Positions 54,501-62,060 of a stretch of 64,000 nucleotides of DNA are shown in pieces (the stretch's first letter is position 1; the number at the start of each line of letters is the position of its first letter). The notes under the pieces are model-generated. The model saw only the letters and a program-made list of their open reading frames with translations. It did not search any database and was not told the origin of the DNA. The translations under genes were made by a program, and so were the position numbers. This stretch comes from Candidatus Pseudobacter hemicellulosilyticus (GTDB lineage: Bacteria; Bacteroidota; Bacteroidia; Chitinophagales; Chitinophagaceae): positions 248,001 to 312,000 of the forward strand of contig CP119311.1 in assembly GCA_029202545.1 (NCBI GenBank). Reading direction: 5' to 3'.

Positions 54501-54981
54501 CATCCGTATTGGCGCAGAGCATGCCGGCCGTGCCGCCTTCATCGCCAGGGATCGGCGTATAGGAAAAAGTATAATAAGTTTCCTCCGGATAACCATTCCG
54601 CTCCATGATCAGCAGTTGCGATTCCACATAGGTGCCTTCATCCTTTTCCATCACCTGCCGGAGCATGGGCTCAATGTCCCGCCAGACGTCTTTCCAGACC
54701 ACAGACGCCGGCATACCCAGTGCCCAGGGATGTTTTCCGCCCGCAATAGCTTTATAGGGATCATTATACAGTTTGATGAGTTCCTGGCCCCAGCCGATCC
54801 ACATCGGCTGCCGGGAAGTAAGCATGATGCGCATGCAGGTCCGGAGACTCTGCGGCCAGGTATGAACAGGCCCCAGTGGCGTGGCCGACCAATCATAATC
54901 CATGATCAATTGTCCTAACTCACCTCCCCTGGAGAGGAATTCAGGAGCAGCAGCAGGCGGCTTAATGGCTGGATTGGTCAT
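51577..54981 (-). CDS. hybrid histidine kinase with two kinase cores and an internal receiver
   Basis: A 1134-residue cytoplasmic sensor without clear transmembrane helices. Order: PAS-like (about 25-165), GAF-like (about 190-335), first HisKA (His360 in SNISHEFRTPLTLL) with ATPase lobe (about 460-580), receiver (about 625-745; phospho-acceptor Asp677 in LLLTDVMMPGLDG), second PAS (about 760-880), coiled coil, second HisKA (His914 in ASHDLKEPVRKV) and second ATPase lobe (about 1015-1130, with DNGIGFD). The second core is of the bacteriophytochrome type. A phosphorelay from core 1 to the receiver to core 2 and then to the small regulator is plausible. The ligand is unknown. Confidence 0.92.
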   Translation of the reverse strand: MTNPAIKPPAAAPEFLSRGGELGQLIMDYDWSATPLGPVHTWPQSLRTCMRIMLTSRQPMWIGWGQELIKLYNDPYKAIAGGKHPWALGMPASVVWKDVWRDIEPMLRQVMEKDEGTYVESQLLIMERNGYPEETYYTFSYTPIPGDEGGTAGMLCANTDDTDRIISERQLRTLTLLGKELRDVRNQEELVRATLAGLADNAHDFTYALFYTVQGQDARLSGSTDLGTNHKVPAVITLQQEGRLSTLLRQAAATGQCLLMDHVKEIFGEMPLGAWPIASDKAMLLPILQAASDTPYGFLVAGFNPYRLPDEKYSSFFSLVADQVATSFAEVHVLEEDRKRAAALAEIDRAKTIFFSNISHEFRTPLTLLLGPIEEALSDPRTIPENKVRLEFAWRNTLRMQKLVNTLLEFSRIEAGRVEGLFTKVDIGALTRDLASSFRSAIEKAGMQLQLELGPVTAEVYVDTDMWEKIILNLVSNAFKYTREGLIRVTIQQQDNTIVVAVEDTGIGIDAAQLDKIFERFHRIENVHGRSQEGTGIGLAMVKELVNLQYGVMQVTSEPGKGSIFTVILPTGRDHLPADKIAVEPATAVGLLTNAFVQEAMTWLPTAGQTEPSPIIEYISPDSIDEKKTVLLADDNADMRDYICRLLSDQFRVVTARDGEEAFQLLLQVKPDLLLTDVMMPGLDGFGLLKKVRAHTDLRNLPVIFLSARAGEEAKVEGLDAGADDYMIKPFSARELLVRVGNMIRINQVRREMEQQLYLLFLQAPAIINVFKGPEFRYELYHPKNKELFGDRDFTGLTLLDALPELSGQGIEEQLSRVYWQGETIRQFERQLQLPDEQGQLVDRYFNLIFQPWYDLRGKIQGVLNFAIEVTETVQSRKKIEENEKNLEAQVQQRTIELQRSNEDLQQFAHVASHDLKEPVRKVRTFISRLQDEYAHLLPERGQLYMEKVEAAAGRMVAMIEGVLQYALLNEPEHAFETVNLNEVLDSIEADLEVLIQQRGARIIREPLPAVQGVPILLYQLFYNLVNNSLKFAQPGVPPGIQIRAGIVEQAGGNQWKIDIQDNGIGFDQHYADKIFDSFTRLHSRDKYEGTGLGLALCKKIVQRHHGSISAVAQKNNGALFSILLPFQQPEQKF

Positions 54982-55321
54982 GGGCTTATAAGGGGATAAC
55001 TAAAAATAGGATAAAATCCCAAGCAAGATCATTACCAGACTTATAATCATAGAATTATGAGCAGACCCCCTCCTTTTGTAGCAGAATTTACCCAATTGAA
55101 CATAAAAAAAGCCCGGATCGATATCCTGGGCCTGATCTGAATTCTTATTTGCTTAATCCAAAATTTGTGGCTGTACACTATATGAAAAGGACATTGCCAG
55201 TTATTTCTTAGTTGTCAGTAACGAGGAGCGAAAATAAAGAAGCTACCCGGCAGGAGTTTACGGTATCGGGAAAATGGATTTATGCAAACGGGAAATTGCG
55301 CCATTATGTTAATTTTGCGGC
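54982..55321. other. divergent promoter region (340 bases)
   Basis: No gene. It separates the hybrid kinase (leftward) from the FUSC-like gene (rightward). A terminator-like hairpin at 55103-55131 reads toward the kinase gene. Exact promoter boxes are not clear. Confidence 0.4.
55103..55131 (-). terminator. hairpin with T run in the kinase leader
   Basis: On the minus strand the GCCC-GGAT and ATCC-GGGC arms pair (one bulged base) and are followed by seven T residues (55110-55104). No minus-strand gene lies upstream within over 1.2 kb. It may be a leader attenuator of the kinase gene or end a small transcript. Confidence 0.45.
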
Positions 55322-56419
55322 ATGCAACAGGCGGCGATCAAATCAGGTATACAGAAAGGTATTGGCTCATTGTACGAATTCAAAAAACCAGTCAGAGGGC
55401 TCGCCGTACCCACCCTCGGCGCCATCAGCGTAGGCATTCCGCTGTTATTCGGCATTTTTATCCAGCGACTGGACCTCGGTATTATGGCCTGTATGGGCGG
55501 ACTGGTCATGTTATACCTCCCGCTCTCTGCTTCCGTAGCCGGCACCATGATCACCATGATCACGGTCTCCTTCGGGTTCCTGATCTCCTATACCATCGGC
55601 CTGCTCTTTAGCTTTAATCCATTTGTTTCAGCCGTCGCCATCGGGCTCACCGCCATGGCCGTTCACTGGATCAAGAACTATTTTGCCCTCCGGCCACCCG
55701 GCAATTTCTTTTTCATCATGCTGATATCCATTGCCAGCTGCCAGCCCTTTGACCTCAATATGCTGCCCGCCCGTGTAGGCCTGCTGGCCATCGGCACCAT
55801 GGTAGCCTGCGCACTGGCCCTGGGCTATAGTCTCTACAATACCCGCCGCAACCCGGTGAGCCGCGACGTAGTGATTGTTCGGCAGAAAAGCTATACCAAT
55901 ATTGTGACCTCCGCCATTGTGGGCGTATTCACCGGCCTCTCCCTGCTGACCGGCTTCCTGCTCAAACTGGATTTTCCCTATTGGATCCCCATCTCCTGCA
56001 TCGCCATCCTCCAGGGCGTGGATGTAACGCATATCTGGCTCCGCAGCTTCCATCGTATAGTTGGCACTATGGTAGGTATGGGCCTTGCCTGGGCCCTGCT
56101 CTCACTCCATATGAACACGCTGTTTACCGCCATCAGCATGCTGCTGCTGCAGTTCCTGATAGAGTGGCTGATCACCCGCAATTACGGGGTAGCTGTGGCG
56201 TTCATGACGCCCATGACCATCTTCCTGGCTGAACTGAGCAGCCACCACCCCCGCCTGCAGCCCGGCAACCTGATTGAATTACGCTTGCTTGATATTGTGA
56301 TCGGTAGCCTGATAGGCGCTATCGGCGGCTGGTTACTGTACCACCGGCAGCTGCACTACCATGCCGTGAAACAGCTGCGCCGCTCCCGGGTAAAATGGAA
56401 TTACCAGCGGGCGCGGTAA
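55322..56419 (+). CDS. FUSC-like (fusaric-acid-resistance type) membrane protein
   Basis: A 365-residue inner-membrane protein. It has two blocks of hydrophobic helices, about 25-155 and 185-335, each with several segments, e.g. LGAISVGIPLLFGIFI and MLISIASCQPFDLNM. The layout and sequences such as HRIVGTMVGMGLAWALL match the FUSC/aromatic-acid exporter family, which pumps out toxic compounds with or without a partner. Here no partner is adjacent. The region RNYGVAVAFMTPMTIFLAEL is the usual conserved helix. Confidence 0.85.
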   Translation: MQQAAIKSGIQKGIGSLYEFKKPVRGLAVPTLGAISVGIPLLFGIFIQRLDLGIMACMGGLVMLYLPLSASVAGTMITMITVSFGFLISYTIGLLFSFNPFVSAVAIGLTAMAVHWIKNYFALRPPGNFFFIMLISIASCQPFDLNMLPARVGLLAIGTMVACALALGYSLYNTRRNPVSRDVVIVRQKSYTNIVTSAIVGVFTGLSLLTGFLLKLDFPYWIPISCIAILQGVDVTHIWLRSFHRIVGTMVGMGLAWALLSLHMNTLFTAISMLLLQFLIEWLITRNYGVAVAFMTPMTIFLAELSSHHPRLQPGNLIELRLLDIVIGSLIGAIGGWLLYHRQLHYHAVKQLRRSRVKWNYQRAR

Positions 56420-56454
56420 TAAATATCAGCAAAAAAGCATGAAGACCGAATATC

Positions 56455-58716
56455 CTATCGCTTAGCAGCAGGTTGCGCCCCCATGCTGAATTCCAGCACA
56501 CCCCCTTTCAGCAGGTCGGCATGCGTGATGGTATTTAATGTATAGATTTTCCCGTTCAGGCGGACAGACTGGATATACAGGTCCTGCCCGTTCTTCCTGT
56601 TGACCTTAACGGTGAAGGTCTTACCACCCGGCAGTTGCAGCACCGCCTGCTTCACCAGCGGCGAACCGATATCATACACGCCATTGGCCGGGTTGACCGG
56701 GTAAAAGCCCAGCGCGCTGAATACATACCAGGCCGACATCTCCCCACAATCCTCATTACCGGCATATCCTGAAGAAGTATTGTTGTATAGCTCGTTCATG
56801 ATCTTCGACACATAGAACTGTGTTTTCTCCGGCTTGCCCGCATAATTATACAGGTAGGCCACGTGATGACTGGGCTCATTGCCATGCGCATACTGGCCAA
56901 TAAAACCGGAAGCATTGTCGTTGGTATGGCCGTCATCAACATGCTCAATGGTGAAGAAGCTATCCAGTTTGGCGGCAAACAGATCCGCCCCACCAGTTAG
57001 CGCTATCAGAGAATCCATAGCATGCGGCACATACCAGAAATACTGCCAGGCATTGCCTTCCGTAAAAGGATTGCCCCCATTGGCGCCATATTTAAAGGGA
57101 TCAAAAGGCAGTATCCATTCCCCTTTATCATTTTTGGGCTGGAAGAATTTAGTATCCGGATGATAGAGGTTCTTATAATAACCGGCGCGTTTGAGGAAGC
57201 GCTGGTAGTCCTGTGTTTTACCCAGCTTTTTGGCCAGCTGCGCTACACACCAGTCGTCATACGCCATTTCCAACGTGATAGAGACCGACTGGCTCTGGAT
57301 GTTTTCCGGCATATACCCATAGCGCTCCCATACATCGAAAGGCGCATTGGGATGCGCCACCAGGGACGACTGCTTCACTGCTTCATAAGCCCGGGCCACA
57401 TCAATACCGGGAATGCCTTTGAGTATGGCATCCACGACTACAGGAATAGCATGGTTGCCGATCATGCAATAGTTCTCCTGTCCCCAGAGTTGCCATACGG
57501 GCAGGTAACCATACGCATCATAATGCGCCAGCAGGCTGTTCACAAAATCTGTTGTCCGCTGCGGTTGCAGCAGGGTATACAACGGGTGAATGGCCCGGTA
57601 GGTATCCCAGAGGGAAAAGGTGGAATAGAACGAAGTGCCTTTGGCCAGTTTGCGCGTGGCCAGATCGGCGCCGCTGTATTCCCCGTTCACATCGGAAAGC
57701 GTATTGGGCTGCAGGAAACTATGGTAGAGTGCAGTATAGAAGATCTCTTGCTGCACCGGCGTGGCGTCAATCCTGATCTTGCTGAGCTCTTTCTCCCAGG
57801 CGTTGCGGGCCGCGGCTTTTATGCCGGCAAAGTCCCAGCCGGGGATTTCTGTCTGAAGGTTCAGCTTTGCATTTTCCGGGCTTACCGGCGAGATCCCTAC
57901 TTTGACCAGGAGTGGCTTACCATCGGCGGGATCAAATTCCAGTACAGCCTTCACATTGGCGCCGTTGATCAGTTTTTCATTGACACGACGAGTGCCGCCA
58001 TCTGCCAAGATCTGGCTTTTGATAGGCTTGGAGAATACAGCCCGGAAGTAGACCTTGCGCAGGCGGGCCCAGCCGGTGATGAGTCGATACCCTTCTACGG
58101 TATAGGCATCCACTATCCGAATATGTGCGCCAATGATGCGCGTGTTCCAGCTGGATTTATTAAGGGAATGGTCCAGGTCAATAGCCAGACGCGCAGGCTT
58201 ATCGGCGGGATAGGTATACTTATGAAAGCCGGCATGGGTAGTAGCGGTCAGCTCTACATTGACATCATGGTCCAGCAATTGCACCTGGTAATAACCAGGT
58301 GAAGCTTTTTCCTGTTTATGGGAGAACCGCGAGCGATAGCCGCTGCCGGGTTTATCCGGTGCGCCGGCCGCAAACATTGGTTCGCCGGTAAAGGGCATCA
58401 TCAATACATCAAAGAGTTCGGCCACACCGGTACCGCTGAGGTGAGTATGACTGAAGCCCGCAATAGTACTGTCGTTATAATCATAACCGGAAGCAGTGCC
58501 CCAGTCGGGCACATCGCGGGTATCCGGGCTGAGCTGTACCATCCCGAAAGGCACTGTTGCACCGGGATAGTTATTACCCGATAAACTGCCACCGTTGGCG
58601 CCGGTGCCGATAAATGGATTGACGTGATCAGAAAGAAAACTGCGGCTGGTTTGTGCAGAAACGGAAAATGCTGTTAAGAGGCATGCCATGATAGCGCCTA
58701 CTGATCCCTTGTTCAT
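56455..58716 (-). CDS. GH92 family exo-alpha-mannosidase
   Basis: A 753-residue exported enzyme (signal peptide ending SVSAQT). It has the classical GH92 layout: N-terminal VNPFIGTGANGGSLSGNNYPGATVPFGMVQ (with the P-G-A-T-V-P-F-G-M consensus), Glu614 in GNEPSHHVAYLYN as the catalytic acid, and Asp656 in GNEDCGEMSAWYVFSALGFYP as the base-site motif. It should cleave alpha-mannosides with a calcium ion. It stands alone, not in an operon with SusCD. It is much closer to the family consensus than the PUL copy at 26246-28483, so the two are probably of different specificity. Confidence 0.93.
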   Translation of the reverse strand: MNKGSVGAIMACLLTAFSVSAQTSRSFLSDHVNPFIGTGANGGSLSGNNYPGATVPFGMVQLSPDTRDVPDWGTASGYDYNDSTIAGFSHTHLSGTGVAELFDVLMMPFTGEPMFAAGAPDKPGSGYRSRFSHKQEKASPGYYQVQLLDHDVNVELTATTHAGFHKYTYPADKPARLAIDLDHSLNKSSWNTRIIGAHIRIVDAYTVEGYRLITGWARLRKVYFRAVFSKPIKSQILADGGTRRVNEKLINGANVKAVLEFDPADGKPLLVKVGISPVSPENAKLNLQTEIPGWDFAGIKAAARNAWEKELSKIRIDATPVQQEIFYTALYHSFLQPNTLSDVNGEYSGADLATRKLAKGTSFYSTFSLWDTYRAIHPLYTLLQPQRTTDFVNSLLAHYDAYGYLPVWQLWGQENYCMIGNHAIPVVVDAILKGIPGIDVARAYEAVKQSSLVAHPNAPFDVWERYGYMPENIQSQSVSITLEMAYDDWCVAQLAKKLGKTQDYQRFLKRAGYYKNLYHPDTKFFQPKNDKGEWILPFDPFKYGANGGNPFTEGNAWQYFWYVPHAMDSLIALTGGADLFAAKLDSFFTIEHVDDGHTNDNASGFIGQYAHGNEPSHHVAYLYNYAGKPEKTQFYVSKIMNELYNNTSSGYAGNEDCGEMSAWYVFSALGFYPVNPANGVYDIGSPLVKQAVLQLPGGKTFTVKVNRKNGQDLYIQSVRLNGKIYTLNTITHADLLKGGVLEFSMGAQPAAKR

Positions 58717-59069
58717 GCAGAACGGATTTTGAGTTTTTAATCAAGGAAACGGCAGATAGCAATATTAACAGCGGGGCCAAGATAAGGCATTTCAGGGAAT
58801 CAGCGATTGTTTCTATGCGGCAAGAGAACTGATTTTAACAGCATCACCGGAAACCGGCCGGCGCAAAGTGGCCGAAAGACCGGATGGCCGGCAGCAGCGC
58901 TGAACAACAGCCCGGGCAGGAACAACAGGCAGGCTTCATCAAAGAACATAAAAAAAGCTGCCCTAAGGATAAGGCAGCTATGTGAAACTTGTACTACCAA
59001 TCATTGGATAATAAAGGATAAAACCTGACCAATGGATAGGGCTATGGTTAATAATGCAATGTGAATGGG
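58717..59069. other. 353-base gene-free stretch
   Basis: No gene. It should hold the GH92 promoter, and the terminator of the small gene at 59070 (58957-58979). A GC-rich patch with CCGGCCGG and GGCCGGCAGC (58851-58920) looks like a weak relative of the repeats at 30509-30675. Confidence 0.4.
58950..58979 (-). terminator. terminator of the small HTH-like gene
   Basis: AGCTGCC (58957-58963) and GGCAGCT (58973-58979) make a seven-bp stem with a nine-base loop, and on the minus strand the hairpin is followed by seven T (58956-58950). It lies 91 bases past the stop of the gene at 59070-59369. Confidence 0.8.
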
Positions 59070-59369
59070 CTATCTGGCTTTTTTGACGTCCGTCACCACT
59101 TTCTTTTTGACCCTCCGGTGATTGTACTGGTTCATCATCAGTTCAATGATCTTTTCATTGGGGATCTGGATGAAACCGGCCAGCAGGAACAGTTCTTCAT
59201 TGGTGAACTTTTCCACCCGGCCAATCATTTTCGAGAACCGCACATTGTGCTTCCCCAGGTCGGCCGCCACCACCGTTTTGGGGATGAACTCAAATATCTC
59301 CTGGAACATTTTTATCCGCCCGTTCTCGATCAGGGCTTTTACAGCAACGTATCGTTTATCCCTTGCCAT
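59070..59369 (-). CDS. small HTH-like conserved protein
   Basis: A 99-residue, basic protein of unknown role. The core KTVVAADLGKHNVRFSKMIG followed by NEELFLLAGFIQIPNEKIIELMM resembles an XRE-type helix-turn-helix. The tail is strongly basic (HRRVKKKVVTDVKKAR). It has its own terminator and a 488-base upstream region, so it looks like an independent gene. It could be a DNA-binding regulator; not an antitoxin as far as I can see, since no partner is beside it. Confidence 0.75.
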   Translation of the reverse strand: MARDKRYVAVKALIENGRIKMFQEIFEFIPKTVVAADLGKHNVRFSKMIGRVEKFTNEELFLLAGFIQIPNEKIIELMMNQYNHRRVKKKVVTDVKKAR

Positions 59370-59857
59370 GAACCAAAGAAATACAATTGTGTGGCTTATC
59401 CATCCATTCAGTAGGTTTTGTATTTTTCTATGGTGTTGGCTTTATAGCAACCCACTACGCTTTGTACTTTTTTTAGGTGCAAATGCTACCGGGACATGTT
59501 TACCGACTGCTTTGGAGTCACTGAAACGGTCTGCCTGCTACAGACAATTGCTATGGAATAATGGCTTTCGCAGACCCGTTTCAGAGCCATTCCTTCCCGT
59601 TCATTTTTACCAGGTCCTGGTACCCCACCCTATTCCTGCTGCTATCGTATGAAGGATGGAGAAGCCTGCTGCCGGAACAGGCCATCCCTAAACGCTGCTC
59701 AACCGGCATTAATTAACAATTAATTTAGAACCGTCATGCCAACGCCGGAAACCCGGATATTGTCAAAATGCAGTAACTTCAAAGATGGGCCCACGCCTAT
59801 TGACAGGACCTGAGGACCAGCTTCATTCATTAATCAGCAAGAGACTAAAAAAAGAGT
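59370..59857. other. 488-base gene-free stretch
   Basis: I see no credible gene. It must hold promoters for the leftward small gene and the rightward parvulin gene. No repeat, RNA structure or clear -33/-7 pair stands out. Confidence 0.4.
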
Positions 59858-60472
59858 ATGAAAAACAGCTTTGCCGCTTTATTCCTGCTGCTCTCCGCAC
59901 CCGTTTTTGCGCAGCAGCAGACCGTGTTCGAAAAATTCCAGAAGATCAATACCTTACCGCAGGCGCAGCAGTTCATTGACGCCAACCCGGACCTGAAACC
60001 CACCCTGCTGAAACTGTCAGTCGGAAAGGATTCTTCCCTGATCGATAAACGTCTCCTGCGCCAGAAGCAGGGCGATGTATTCTCCGTAGGTTATGTTACC
60101 TATAAGGTCCTGGAATCCCAGGAATCCACTAAATACCGCGCCCAGTATATTTTCCTGGATGGCGGCTCACTGGAAAGGTCCGAGATCGACAGCCTCAAAA
60201 AGCTGATCGTTAACAAGGCTACTTCCGGTACGGCCTTTGACCAATTATCCGATCAGTATACCATGGACGGCAATACCACCCGCGGTGATACCGACTGGTT
60301 CTTTGGCGAGCTGATGATGCCCAAAGAATTCCAGGAGGCAGTAGCCAAACAAAAGCTGGGTGATATCTTCTTTGTAGATGTGCCGGAAAAACAATGGCAC
60401 TACATTGTGAAGAAGACCTATGACGACCAGGTAAAGAAAGACATTACCGTACTGCGGGCCAACGGCCGCTAA
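59858..60472 (+). CDS. parvulin-type peptidylprolyl isomerase
   Basis: A 204-residue exported protein (signal MKNSFAALFLLLSAPVFAQQ). The C-terminal half (about 90-195) has the parvulin pattern: AQYIFLDG, TSGTAFDQLSDQYTMDGNTTRGDTDWFFGELM, then EFQEAVAKQKLGDIFFVD and HYIVKKTYD. It probably assists folding of exported proteins in the periplasm. The length is near that of small single-domain family members. Some typical active-site Cys/Asp and His residues are not obvious, so catalytic efficiency is uncertain. Confidence 0.85.
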   Translation: MKNSFAALFLLLSAPVFAQQQTVFEKFQKINTLPQAQQFIDANPDLKPTLLKLSVGKDSSLIDKRLLRQKQGDVFSVGYVTYKVLESQESTKYRAQYIFLDGGSLERSEIDSLKKLIVNKATSGTAFDQLSDQYTMDGNTTRGDTDWFFGELMMPKEFQEAVAKQKLGDIFFVDVPEKQWHYIVKKTYDDQVKKDITVLRANGR

Positions 60473-60494
60473 GCGCAGATAGCATTAATACAAA

Positions 60495-60529
60495 TACAGT
60501 CAGTGCTGAAGCGCTGACTGTATTTTTTT
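60495..60529. terminator. terminator between convergent genes
   Basis: TACAGTCAG (60495-60503) and CTGACTGTA (60514-60522) form a perfect nine-bp stem, with a T run to 60529. It lies 22 bases past the parvulin stop. The reverse strand has less T after the stem. Confidence 0.85.
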
Positions 60530-60585
60530 ATGGGGAGATGGGATACCCGCCGGCAAAGATGCCGCCCGTTCTCAGGGCCAACGGC

Positions 60586-61878
60586 CTATTGTCTCAAAAT
60601 CCTTTCCACCACTTGCTGGCCGCTGGTCAGCGCCGCCTCTACCGTTCCGGGATGACCGCCTTCGTAAACAGCCTCACCCGCAAAATAAACGGTATCCGCT
60701 ACCGGCGTCTTCAATTGCGCAATACAATCTCCGGCCCCTACTGTTGGATAACTGTATGCACCCAGGGTCAGGGGCTCCTGCCGCCAGTCCGTGATCCGCG
60801 CATCCACCAATAACGCTTTCAGCTCGTCCAGGCTCTTACCAAAAATTCCTGATAGGGATTGCAGTGCCAACGCCAGCAGGGCCGGCTTATCCCTGCCCGA
60901 TAACTGATCCGCCAGGCCGCCACCAATATACCCGGTCAGCATAGCATCCCGGAAAGGCGAGCTGGTCCACCAGGTGGGAATAGCTTCCCAGCTGATAGCA
61001 AAAGCAGCATCTGCCTGTTCTTCCTGCCAGAAAGCCTGTTTAAAAAAGAGCTGAAATTTGATCACATTGCCAAAACCCAATCCTGTTGCGGCTTTGCGCC
61101 AGCTATCCAAGGCAGGACTGAACCGGATAGCAGCTATACCAGCCTCACTTTGCAGCACGCCCAGCGAAACAGTAACGATGGCTTTGGCCGCCACAAACTG
61201 CCTGCCATCCGCCGTACTGGCCTGCACTTTACCAGCCTCCCAATGCAGTTCTTTAACAATACAACCGGTATGCAGCTGCAGTCCCATGGACCTGCATTCC
61301 GACAGCAGGTAATCGATCATCCGGCCATAGCCTTCCCGTATTTTACGGTTATCATTCTCCTCCGCAGTCCATTCTTTCCATAACCCTTTCACACTGACCC
61401 TTGCGAGGTCCGCCACATCAAAACCCTGTGCATAGTATTCAATCTCTTTCCGTAACCGGGCCTGTTCCGGCGCCGCATAATATTGGTCCAGGAAATCCTG
61501 TAAAGGCATATCCTGCGCCAGGCCGGCCATCTCCTGCAACAGCTGGTCCCAGCCATCCACTATTTCTTCCATAGGCAGCCAGCGGCCATTTTCCACCCGG
61601 TAAAAATTACCTTCAATCGGGAGCTTATGCAGCCCGGCTTTTTCCAGCAGTCCGCTGGTGAGGGGCAAGTTGCCATGGACAAATTCCGGCCCCAACTCTA
61701 CCGGCAGGGCGTAGCCCTGTTGCCGTACCGTATGTATCCTGCCGCCGGCCCTGTCGGCCGCTTCCAGCAGGGTCACTGTTTTACCCGCCTTCAATAAATG
61801 ATAGGCAGCCATCAATCCCGCGGCGCCGCCACCGATGATCAATAGCTCATTATTGGTAGTCCTTATAAATGGGTCCAT
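60586..61878 (-). CDS. FAD-dependent amine oxidase family protein
   Basis: A 430-residue flavoprotein. The FAD-binding motif is LLIIGGGAAGLMAAYHLLKAGKTVTLLEA (about 12-40), then DRAGGRIHTV, and the C-terminal flavin contact YFAGEAVYEGGHPGTVEAAL. The family (monoamine/polyamine oxidase-like) oxidises primary and secondary amines with oxygen. No signal peptide is seen, so it is cytoplasmic. Convergent with the parvulin gene; divergent with the gene at 62061. Substrate is not determined. Confidence 0.88.
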   Translation of the reverse strand: MDPFIRTTNNELLIIGGGAAGLMAAYHLLKAGKTVTLLEAADRAGGRIHTVRQQGYALPVELGPEFVHGNLPLTSGLLEKAGLHKLPIEGNFYRVENGRWLPMEEIVDGWDQLLQEMAGLAQDMPLQDFLDQYYAAPEQARLRKEIEYYAQGFDVADLARVSVKGLWKEWTAEENDNRKIREGYGRMIDYLLSECRSMGLQLHTGCIVKELHWEAGKVQASTADGRQFVAAKAIVTVSLGVLQSEAGIAAIRFSPALDSWRKAATGLGFGNVIKFQLFFKQAFWQEEQADAAFAISWEAIPTWWTSSPFRDAMLTGYIGGGLADQLSGRDKPALLALALQSLSGIFGKSLDELKALLVDARITDWRQEPLTLGAYSYPTVGAGDCIAQLKTPVADTVYFAGEAVYEGGHPGTVEAALTSGQQVVERILRQ

Positions 61879-62060
61879 ATAGTTGTTGTCATTAAATAAT
61901 CCTGTAATACTAAAATAGCGAGCTTGTTGTACCTGCCCAATTTTCCGGCGTTACCTTTTCTCCCTTCCGGGCAAACCATGATCCCTGTCAAATCATACGC
62001 GGTCATGCACTACCCAATCACCGTGAAAAACTGTATCTTTAATGCTCAGCCCAACCATTC

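Noticed and set aside
59122..59652. Plus-strand frame running across the small HTH gene into the gap
   Set aside because: It is antisense to the better minus-strand frame with a terminator, and its translation has no domain-like pattern.
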